Source: Planctomycetaceae bacterium
Lineage (GTDB): Bacteria > Planctomycetota > Planctomycetia > Planctomycetales > Planctomycetaceae
Length of the DNA stretch: 64,000 nt
Direction of reading: 5' to 3'
NCBI GenBank assembly: GCA_021732415.1
Contig: JAKFVC010000057.1
Span: forward strand, 86,014-150,013
Shown: in pieces, positions 57,577 to 64,000 of the stretch
Layout: every line of letters begins with the position of its first letter
Numbering within the stretch: position 1 is the stretch's first letter
Notes under the pieces: model-generated
The model's database searches: none
Told to the model about the DNA's origin: nothing
Seen by the model: the letters and a program-made list of their open reading frames with translations, nothing else
Translations under genes and position numbers: made by a program

Positions 57577-58113
57577 CTATTGGGGAATACGTCCGTCTTC
57601 GGATGCCACTTTCCACAAAGCGTCTTCATACCCACCACCAAAATCGAGCCTTGTTAGTTGGGCAAGCAGGACTTGCGTTGTCTTGTCCCATGTGGCACTT
57701 GGAGAAATTGAAAAGAACGTGACAGAAGAAGAGTTTAATTCCTTGAAATGCCCCACCAGGCAACTGTCGTCTCGACACTCTTCACGGTGCAGCACCAACA
57801 ATGGAAATTGAGACGCCGCTGATTCAATAGCGGCGGCCCAGCTCGCGATGTCAACACCCTTCAGTTTGCGGAGACGAACATTCTTCAGTCGTAGGGCACG
57901 GGTTGTGAAACACGTGGAATCATCAAACACATTGCAAGCTGTGATATCGCACTGGCGAATGACGCAATATCCATCAACTTGGAAAGCACTCGAGACGTAG
58001 TGAATCAGGCAGAGTTCATCGCTGACATTGAGGACAAATCCCGACAGGGTGTCGTCGCCAAAGGCGTTTCGTTCGATGTCAACATAAGCCCCAACAAGTC
58101 GATTGCTCAGCAC
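57577..58113 (-). CDS. Small cassette-like hypothetical protein
   Basis: 178 residues from GTG 58113, which has AAGGA 6 bp upstream; a longer frame to 58206 would translate the repeat and is rejected. Visible segments are FGDDTLSGFVLNVSDELCLI, QVDGYCVIRQCDIT, RALRLKNVRLRKLKGVDIAS and a C-terminal DFGGGYEDALWKVA. The mixed alpha/beta character suggests a soluble cytoplasmic protein. No family was recognised. It is exactly bracketed by two copies of an attC-like repeat, 20 bp after its stop and 28 bp before its start, as expected of a mobile gene cassette. Confidence 0.7.
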   Translation of the reverse strand: MLSNRLVGAYVDIERNAFGDDTLSGFVLNVSDELCLIHYVSSAFQVDGYCVIRQCDITACNVFDDSTCFTTRALRLKNVRLRKLKGVDIASWAAAIESAASQFPLLVLHREECRDDSCLVGHFKELNSSSVTFFSISPSATWDKTTQVLLAQLTRLDFGGGYEDALWKVASEDGRIPQ

Positions 58114-58140
58114 GATCGTCCTTCCACTAACTAACGCCCA

Positions 58141-58225
58141 GGTTACATAACCCGCGTATGCCGCGCGAGCGACGTGCCACCCACCAACCAAGCCCGCCCG
58201 CAGCAAACATCGGGTTGAACCGCTT
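58141..58225 (-). repeat. attC-like dispersed repeat, copy 3 (5' side of cassette-like gene)
   Basis: On the minus strand, AAGCGGTTCAACCCGATGTT is followed by TGCTGCGGGCGG, a variable middle, and CTCGCGCGGCATACGCGGGT, then TATGTAACC. The outer arms GGTTCAACCCG and CGGGTTATGTAACC pair, and TGCTGCG pairs with CGCGGCA with one mismatch. Confidence 0.5.
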
Positions 58226-58353
58226 GATACTCATCATGACCTCCTGTTGGGGGAGGCTGTCCTAAAATTGTCGTGATGCCCGAAGGCTCACACGGTGGGA
58301 TTGTGGTCTCACCGGTAAACGGGCTCAACCACCTCACCAACAGGAGACCGCTG

Positions 58354-58737
58354 ATGAGATTCTATCAACACCCCCATCCATACTACTGCGGCGTCGACTT
58401 GCATGCCAGAACAATGCACGTCTGTGTCGTCGATGACGGCGGACTCACCCGCGAACACGTCAACCTGCCGTGCTACCCCGGGCGCTTCCTCAAGTTGGTT
58501 GAACCCTATCGCGAACGGCTCGTTGTGTCGTGTGAGTGTCTGTTTGCCTGGTACTGGCTGGCCGATCTGTTCCGCCAGCATGAGATCACCTTCGTCCTGG
58601 GCCATGCGCTGTACATGAACGCGATCCACGGCGGCAAGGCCAAGGCGCTGTTGATTCTCGCCGCGCGGGTGGGGCGTACCGTCTATTGGATGCTGAAGCG
58701 GAACGTAGCGTTTGACGCGGCACGCTTCTGGAAGTAG
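58354..58737 (+). pseudogene. Internally deleted IS110-family transposase
   Basis: 127 residues from ATG 58354 (AGGAGACC upstream), against roughly 340-400 for the family. Residues 10-97 are the DEDD N terminus: YYCGVDLHARTMHVCVVDD (D15), SCECLFAWYWLADL (E61) and LGHALYMNAIHGGKAK. The usual continuation NDKIDS is absent; from residue 98 the sequence jumps to ALLILAARVGRTVYWMLKRN and AFDAARFW, the C-terminal end of the same family. The junction is near 58645, in frame. The middle and the catalytic Ser domain are deleted, so it can move only in trans, if at all. Confidence 0.85.
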
Positions 58738-59068
58738 GAGTTTTGCTTGCAAGCTGATTCAGTCGGGGCACGTTTGCGCAGCTGTGAGAGTCTGAGGGTG
58801 TGAGAGTAACGGGGTGACATCGAGATTCCACGACGCACCCATGCGATCGTGCGAAAATATCAGGGAATCTACTCAGCGAGCACGAAGTCTCATGTCTGCG
58901 GCCGGTGCTCACCTCGCGCAGGCTGCCCATTTGACAGCGGTACGCAATCGAAGACCCAATTTTTATTGATCGCCATCTGGTTGAGTATCAATTCATTTGG
59001 GGATTTGTTTCAATGGAATTACCACTCCTCTTACACATCAATCTCAGATCATCCGAGAACTTGCCAAC
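58738..59068. other. Intergenic region before the GH63-like gene
   Basis: 331 bp. It probably contains the right end of the deleted IS110 element and the promoter of the glucosidase gene. No inverted ends could be fixed. Confidence 0.45.
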
Positions 59069-61789
59069 ATGACGACCGAACTACAGCGTTTGCAGGAAGC
59101 CCGCGACGCGAAAGCCGCCTGGAAAAAGTGGGGCCCTTACCTGTCTGAGCGGCAGTGGGGAACCGTGCGTGAGGATTACAGCGAAAATGGTGACGCGTGG
59201 AATTTTTTCACCCACGAACAGTCACGCTCGCGAGCGTATCGCTGGGGCGAAGACGGATTGGCGGGCATCTCCGACGACCAGCAGCAGTTGTGCTTTGCCC
59301 TGGCCCTCTGGAACGGCCAGGATCCGATTCTGAAGGAGCGGCTGTTTGGGTTGACGAACAGTGAGGGCAATCATGGCGAGGATGTCAAGGAGTACTACTT
59401 CTATCTGGACAGCACGCCCACCCACTCGTACATGAAGTACCTCTACAAGTATCCCCAGGCGGCGTTTCCCTATGGCGATCTGCTGGAAACGAACCGCCGG
59501 CGCAATCGCAACGACATGGAGTATGAACTCCTCGATACGGGAATCTTCAACGACGATCGATACTTCGATGTTTATGTGGAGTACGCGAAGGCTGGCCCGG
59601 AAGACATCCTGGTGCGAATCACGGCGACCAACCGCGGACCTGACGCGGCCGACCTGCATCTGTTACCGACCCTCTGGTTCCGCAATGACTGGTCGCGCTG
59701 GATTGCCGATTCGAACCGCGCCAGTCAGAAGCCCAGCCTCCATCAGGTTAAACCCGCTCCCGGAACGAGTGCCGCGGCGGGAACGCATTCGATGCTGGGC
59801 GAATTCACGTTCTGTTGTGAGGGCGACGTGCCGTTGCTCTTTACTGAGAACGAAACCAACCACGAGCGGCTGTTTCCCGGGCAACTCATGAACGAGAGCC
59901 CTCACGTTAAGGATGGCATCAACGACTGCGTGGTACACGGCCATCAAAACGCGGTCAATCCGGCCAAGCAGGGGACCAAGGTCGCCGCTCATTACCGGGC
60001 GAATGTGGGCGCCGGTCAAACCACGGTGATTCGACTGCGACTTTCCATGAGTGCTGCATCTCCGGGGAGCCAGCTGTTTGGCAAAGCATTTGATCAAGTG
60101 TTCGCGGACCGGCTGCGGGAAGCCGACGAGTTTTACAAGTCGGTCACGCCACCCTCGGCGAGCGCCGACGAGGCGAACGTCATGCGCCAGGCCTTGGCTG
60201 GCATGTTGTGGAGCAAGCAGTTCTTCTTCTTCGATGGTGACAACTGGCTGGATGAACACAACTCGAACCCCCTGCATTCCGGATATCGCAACTCGCGGAA
60301 CTCAGAGTGGTTCCACATGCTCAATAAGGACATCATCTCGATGCCCGACAAGTGGGAGTATCCCTGGTATGCGGCCTGGGACCTGGCCTTCCACACGCTG
60401 CCGCTGGCGATCGTGGATCCTGACTTCGCCAAAGAGCAAATGGCATTAATGCTCAAGGGAGTGTACCAGCATCCCAGCGGCCAGATTCCGGCATATGAGT
60501 GGAATTTTAGTGACGTGAATCCGCCGGTTCATGCCTGGGCGACCCTCTTTCTCCATCGCACGACGCAGGCTCTGGGGGGCGAGACCGACGTAAACTTCCT
60601 CCGCGGTGCGTTCAACAAGTTGATGTTGAACTTTACCTGGTGGGCCAATCGCAAGGACCGGTTTGGCAAGAACGTATTTGAGGGAGGCTTTCTCGGCCTC
60701 GACAACATCGGCGTGTTCGACCGCAGCGCCCCGCTGCCCACAGGTGGCCACCTGGAGCAGGCCGACGGTACGGCTTGGATGGCCCTGTTCAGCCAGAACA
60801 TGACGGAACTTGCCATCGAACTCGCTGTCGACGATCCGATTTACGAGGATATGGTGATCAAGTTTGTGGAGCAGTTCTACTACATTTCTGCCGCCATGAA
60901 CCGCTCCGGCGATGACGGCATGTGGGACGAAGAAGACGGCTTCTACTACGATCTGCTGCGGTTCCCCGATGGCCATGCGACCCGGCTCAAGGTCCGTTCG
61001 CTGGTGGGGATTCTGCCCTTATGTGCCGTGACGGTCATTGAACCCTGGCAACGCGAGCACATTCCGAGGGCGTTAGCCGCCCTGCTGGAACGGCTGCGGA
61101 GGATCCCAGAACTCGGGCAATCAATGCACCCTGTCGGCGCGGAGCATCAAGGGGTGAATACTCGCGCATTGCTCGCCGTCCTTAATCCCGAGCGGCTGCG
61201 CCGGGTCCTCACGAGGATGCTCGATGAGAATGAGTTCTTTGGTCCTCACGGGATACGCTCGATTTCGAAGTTCCACGAGCAGCATCCCTACGTCTACAAC
61301 CTGAACGGGCAAGAGTACCGCGTGGATTATCTGCCGGCCGAGTCCAATACGGGAATGTTCGGGGGTAACTCCAACTGGCGGGGCCCGGTCTGGATGCCGG
61401 TCAACGCCATGATCATTCGGGCATTGCTGCAGTACTATCTGTACTATGGCGACAATTTTAAGATTGAATGCCCCACGGGATCAGGCAACATGATGAACCT
61501 GTTCGAGGTCAGCAAGGAGCTTTCCGACCGGCTGACTGCGACCTTCCTGCGCGATGAGCATGGCCGGCGTCCCGTATTCGGCGGCTCGGAGAAGTTCCAA
61601 ACCGACCCGCATTGGCGGGATCATCTGCAGTTCTACGAATACTTCCACGCGGACAACGGGGCCGGGTTGGGGGCCAGCCATCAGACCGGTTGGACCGGAC
61701 TGGTCGCCAAGTTCATCCAGCTGTATGGCAACTTGGATGCGAAGCAAGCCCTGGCGGGTGGCAAGATGGCGGGCTTCAAGAAGGGATGA
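59069..61789 (+). CDS. GH63/MGH1-like glucosidase
   Basis: 906 residues from ATG 59069; an in-frame start at 58997 is possible but adds a non-conserved leader. No signal peptide, so cytoplasmic. The N-terminal half contains [40 protein letters not shown] and [20 protein letters not shown]. The C-terminal (alpha/alpha)6 part has [20 protein letters not shown] (candidate catalytic Asp in the AAWD motif), [29 protein letters not shown], and [20 protein letters not shown]. These are hallmarks of MGH1-type GH63 glucosidases. The substrate may be a compatible solute (glucosylglycerate-like) or an oligosaccharide; the exact specificity is inferred only. It stands alone. Confidence 0.88.
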   Translation: MTTELQRLQEARDAKAAWKKWGPYLSERQWGTVREDYSENGDAWNFFTHEQSRSRAYRWGEDGLAGISDDQQQLCFALALWNGQDPILKERLFGLTNSEGNHGEDVKEYYFYLDSTPTHSYMKYLYKYPQAAFPYGDLLETNRRRNRNDMEYELLDTGIFNDDRYFDVYVEYAKAGPEDILVRITATNRGPDAADLHLLPTLWFRNDWSRWIADSNRASQKPSLHQVKPAPGTSAAAGTHSMLGEFTFCCEGDVPLLFTENETNHERLFPGQLMNESPHVKDGINDCVVHGHQNAVNPAKQGTKVAAHYRANVGAGQTTVIRLRLSMSAASPGSQLFGKAFDQVFADRLREADEFYKSVTPPSASADEANVMRQALAGMLWSKQFFFFDGDNWLDEHNSNPLHSGYRNSRNSEWFHMLNKDIISMPDKWEYPWYAAWDLAFHTLPLAIVDPDFAKEQMALMLKGVYQHPSGQIPAYEWNFSDVNPPVHAWATLFLHRTTQALGGETDVNFLRGAFNKLMLNFTWWANRKDRFGKNVFEGGFLGLDNIGVFDRSAPLPTGGHLEQADGTAWMALFSQNMTELAIELAVDDPIYEDMVIKFVEQFYYISAAMNRSGDDGMWDEEDGFYYDLLRFPDGHATRLKVRSLVGILPLCAVTVIEPWQREHIPRALAALLERLRRIPELGQSMHPVGAEHQGVNTRALLAVLNPERLRRVLTRMLDENEFFGPHGIRSISKFHEQHPYVYNLNGQEYRVDYLPAESNTGMFGGNSNWRGPVWMPVNAMIIRALLQYYLYYGDNFKIECPTGSGNMMNLFEVSKELSDRLTATFLRDEHGRRPVFGGSEKFQTDPHWRDHLQFYEYFHADNGAGLGASHQTGWTGLVAKFIQLYGNLDAKQALAGGKMAGFKKG

Positions 61790-61872
61790 GAAGATCGATA
61801 GCGGGAGTGCTTCGCGTTATCCGCTACGCTGTGAGATGATTTCTCGCGAACACCCGGTAATGGCACTGAATT

Positions 61873-62340
61873 ATGGCATACAACGATCCGGACCATCAGA
61901 CTTCAGACGAAACTCTCCATCTGCTCACACAGTTGACCCGGATCGGGTTTGCTGTGGACAAAGAACTGACTTTGATGAGCGAACGGATGTCGTGGCTGGT
62001 GATGTCGGAATCGTTTATTTTTTCGGCGTTTACCATCGCTGCCATCAACCGCGACAAGACGGCTGTCCTGGAAATCCTGGTCGTTCTCATGCCAGTTATT
62101 GGATTTCTGCTGGCACTTACCGTGTACCCCGCCTTGTTGGCAGCGCACTGGACGGCGAAGGAACACAAGGCGGAAAGACATCGGTTCGAACAGAAGTTAC
62201 CGGAACCACTCAGGGTCAAATTGCACGCCAAGCCGTGGGAGCACTTCCTGGGCAGCATACCAGCGGTCGTGATTCCGGCGATGCTGCTGCTGGTCTGGCT
62301 TGTCATCATTGGTACGGTGATGGTCGTGCCGCGCGGCTGA
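61873..62340 (+). CDS. Two-helix membrane protein of unknown function
   Basis: 155 residues. A polar N terminus (TSDETLHLLTQLTRIGFAVD) is followed by membrane segments at about 50-60 and 66-92 (VLEILVVLMPVIGFLLALTV), a charged cytoplasmic-like loop (WTAKEHKAERHRFEQKLPE) and a C-terminal helix, SIPAVVIPAMLLLVWLVIIG. The Shine-Dalgarno is weak. I recognise no family. It starts 84 bp after the glucosidase stop on the same strand and could be co-transcribed. Confidence 0.65.
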   Translation: MAYNDPDHQTSDETLHLLTQLTRIGFAVDKELTLMSERMSWLVMSESFIFSAFTIAAINRDKTAVLEILVVLMPVIGFLLALTVYPALLAAHWTAKEHKAERHRFEQKLPEPLRVKLHAKPWEHFLGSIPAVVIPAMLLLVWLVIIGTVMVVPRG

Positions 62341-62661
62341 GGCGTATCACCGGACAGGTCTCTCATTCGCTTCGCTCACGCGGGCTTAAGAACCTGCGCC
62401 ACCCAGCAAAGTGGGACCGCGACTGCTGATCCTTGCGATCTGCAGGCACTTGATTCACAATAACAGACATCAGCCGACCAATGCGTTCTTGATCGAGATG
62501 GAACGCATTGCGATGTCATGTCGACCATTCGGTCAACTCAACTGCACTCGCTGCTGATATGGTCGGCGCCAATCGATTGAGAATTCGTTCCTACCGGAAT
62601 AAGCCAGAATATGTGGCACGCCTTGCCACTACCGCCCTGGTTTCAAACTCAGGAGAATACT
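62341..62661. other. Intergenic region before the SnoaL-like gene
   Basis: 321 bp without a gene. Near 62615 it contains GTGGCACGCC, which matches one arm of the inverted repeat at 22810-22821; no second arm was found here. Confidence 0.45.
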
Positions 62662-63702
62662 ATGTTCATTAAAGTTGTGCTGCCTGCTGTAGGTAGTCTG
62701 CTGATCATGGGCTGTCTGTTGCAGGTTACTCTGCCGCCCAGCGCGCATTCGCAAGAGGCCAAAACGCAATCGGCCAAGAAGGCAGAACCGGCAAAGGTCC
62801 CCGCCAAGACTCCACCCAAGGTGGAGGGAACCGGCAAGAGCGCGGAACCGAAGACTACCGAAAAGCCGAAAGCCACCACCGATCTGGATCTGCTGGAAGC
62901 GACAGCCAAACTCTATGAGAAAGCGTTCAACGCCGGCAACGCCCAGGAACTTGCGGCCCTGTTCGCCGACAAGGCCGAGGTCGTCGATGAGGACGGCGAT
63001 GTGCTGCAAGGGCGGCCCGACATCGAAGCCCGGTATGTCGAGCTCTTCAAGACTTATCCCGAGGCGAAGATTGTCGTGGAAGTCACGTTATTGCGGCAGC
63101 TCGGCCCGGATGTGGCGGTGGAGGATGGTTTCAGCACCATCGCGCTGGATCCCAAAGAACCGGAATCGCGCAGTCCCTACACCGTGGTGCATGTGAAGCG
63201 AGACGGGAAATGGTTGTTTGCCAGCGTGCGTGACTATCCCGAAGAGACGACGTTGACGGCCCATGATCATCTCGTACCGCTGGAATGGATGGTCGGACAT
63301 TGGCTGGATGAAAGTCGATCTGGGAAAGTGGAAACCACGTGTGCCTGGTCCGACGATGGGAACTACTTGCTGCAGGAATATGTCGTGAAAACACGGCGAG
63401 GTGTCGAATTGAAAGGAACTCAACGCATCGGCTGGGATCCTCTGCGTCGCATGATTCGGGCCTGGGTATTTGATGACGCAGGAGGCATCGCGGAATCAAC
63501 CTGGACCGCCGTCGAAGGGGGCTGGGTGGTGAAGGCGGAAGGCACTATGCCTGATGGCCAACCCATTTCGGCCACCCGCTTTGTGATTCCCGTGACGGCC
63601 GATTCGTACCGCATCGATTCGAGCAATCAAATCTTCGGTGGCGAGCTGTTGCCCGATTCGTCAGTCCGAGTCGTCCGCCAACCACCGGCGCCGACCGAAT
63701 AG
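62662..63702 (+). CDS. Secreted SnoaL/DUF4440-like protein
   Basis: 346 residues from ATG 62662 (AGGAG 6 bp upstream). The signal peptide MFIKVVLPAVGSLLIMGCLL leads through a Lys/Pro/Ala-rich linker (about 35-75) to an NTF2-like domain (about 80-200): YEKAFNAGNAQELAALFADK, VVDEDGDVLQGRPDIEARYV, VAVEDGFSTIALDP and YTVVHVKRDGKWLFASVRD. This is the classic SnoaL/DUF4440 ketosteroid-isomerase-like fold. A second domain (about 205-340) with LEWMVGHWLDE, CAWSDDGNYLLQEYVVKT and AWVFDDAGGIAESTW resembles the DUF1579-like lipocalin fold often fused to it in planctomycetes. The function is unknown; periplasmic location is inferred. Confidence 0.85.
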   Translation: MFIKVVLPAVGSLLIMGCLLQVTLPPSAHSQEAKTQSAKKAEPAKVPAKTPPKVEGTGKSAEPKTTEKPKATTDLDLLEATAKLYEKAFNAGNAQELAALFADKAEVVDEDGDVLQGRPDIEARYVELFKTYPEAKIVVEVTLLRQLGPDVAVEDGFSTIALDPKEPESRSPYTVVHVKRDGKWLFASVRDYPEETTLTAHDHLVPLEWMVGHWLDESRSGKVETTCAWSDDGNYLLQEYVVKTRRGVELKGTQRIGWDPLRRMIRAWVFDDAGGIAESTWTAVEGGWVVKAEGTMPDGQPISATRFVIPVTADSYRIDSSNQIFGGELLPDSSVRVVRQPPAPTE

Positions 63703-63829
63703 CGCCGACTGAATGGCGCTGAGGAATTCCGAACTCGACGTGCTCCTTCGAGTTTCCGGTGGATCTTGATACGGGAACGGCACTCCATTTCACGACACAA
63801 ATACGCGACTATTTCACGCGGAGATCATT

Positions 63830-64000
63830 ATGAAACGCAGTCATTGGATCTATTTGGGATTGTCCGCACTATTGATGCTGACGGTACTGGGGCATAGTAG
63901 TGTGTTTGGGATTGGTGGCCGCGGCGGTGGCGGCGGCCGAGGTGGCGGTGGTGGCTTTGGCGGAGGCGGTCGCGGTGGCGGAGGAGGCTTTGGAGCTGTC
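63830..64000 (+). CDS. Glycine-rich secreted protein (3' partial)
   Basis: ATG 63830 with GGAG 8 bp upstream opens a signal peptide, MKRSHWIYLGLSALLMLTVL, then GHSSVFGIGG and a run of Gly with Arg and Phe (GGRGGGGGFGGGGRG type) up to the right edge of the window. At least 57 residues are present and no stop is reached. Planctomycete exported proteins often begin this way. The rest of the gene, and therefore its family, lies outside the window. Confidence 0.75.
   Translation, partial: MKRSHWIYLGLSALLMLTVLGHSSVFGIGGRGGGGGRGGGGGFGGGGRGGGGGFGAV

Noticed and set aside
63732..63754. AACTCGA/TCGAGTT hairpin after the SnoaL-like gene as terminator
   Set aside because: A 7-bp stem without a T-tract is too weak to call.
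1..64000. CRISPR array, tRNA or rRNA genes
   Set aside because: No regularly spaced short repeats, tRNA-like cloverleaf or rRNA signature was noticed anywhere in the window.

Overview
The window looks like chromosome of a member of the Planctomycetota. The main evidence is a DUF1559 pseudopilin followed by a small carboxypeptidase-regulatory-type lipoprotein, a secreted PQQ-like propeller opening with a WPQWRGP block, a Ser/Thr kinase fused to a STAND NTPase and a formylglycine-generating-enzyme (FGE) domain, very large secreted modular proteins, GC-rich sequence and frequent weak Shine-Dalgarno sites. No rRNA, tRNA or CRISPR array was seen. The genus cannot be named from sequence alone.

Region by region: 1-16.3 kb is one giant secreted mosaic protein (FG-GAP, LRR, delta-60, golvesin-like, LamG, PKD and twelve cadherin-like repeats); its 5' end lies outside the window. 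16.5-20.3 kb holds a broken hydrolase and a large SASA-type esterase. 20.8-28.6 kb is a stress and signalling block: Hsp20, an HtrA-like protein without its catalytic triad, a CheB-CheR-PAS-kinase-receiver hybrid, a CsrA-receiver fusion, and a truncated PAS/SCP2 chimera. 28.6-36 kb carries a membrane protein, a two-domain fasciclin protein, an SDR plus membrane-protein pair, an SDR/DUF2867 protein, a PQQ-like propeller and TspO. 36-43.8 kb carries a beta-helix lyase-like protein, an M66 (StcE-like) metalloprotease, an FCD-type GntR regulator with a clear operator, the DUF1559 protein and the lipoprotein.

From 43.8 to 58.8 kb the window is an accessory zone. It contains a truncated group II intron, an IS4-type element inserted in or beside a dispersed repeat, small lipoproteins and hypothetical genes flanked by attC-like repeats, a DUF2459 gene interrupted by an amber codon, several palindromic repeat families and an internally deleted IS110 transposase. 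The cytochrome-like protein, VOC protein and kinase-STAND-FGE gene also lie here. 59-64 kb returns to ordinary genes: a large GH63/MGH1-like glucosidase, a membrane protein, a SnoaL-like secreted protein and the start of a glycine-rich secreted protein cut by the right edge.

The gene set points to a surface-active heterotroph that degrades complex glycans and glycoproteins (esterase, beta-helix lyase, mucinase-like M66 protease, GH63 glucosidase) and has elaborate phosphorelay signalling. The most unusual items are the CsrA-helical linker-receiver fusion beside the chemotaxis-type hybrid kinase, the triad-less HtrA homologue next to Hsp20, the attC-like repeats bracketing a single small gene, and an 891-bp perfect repeat inside the giant gene.
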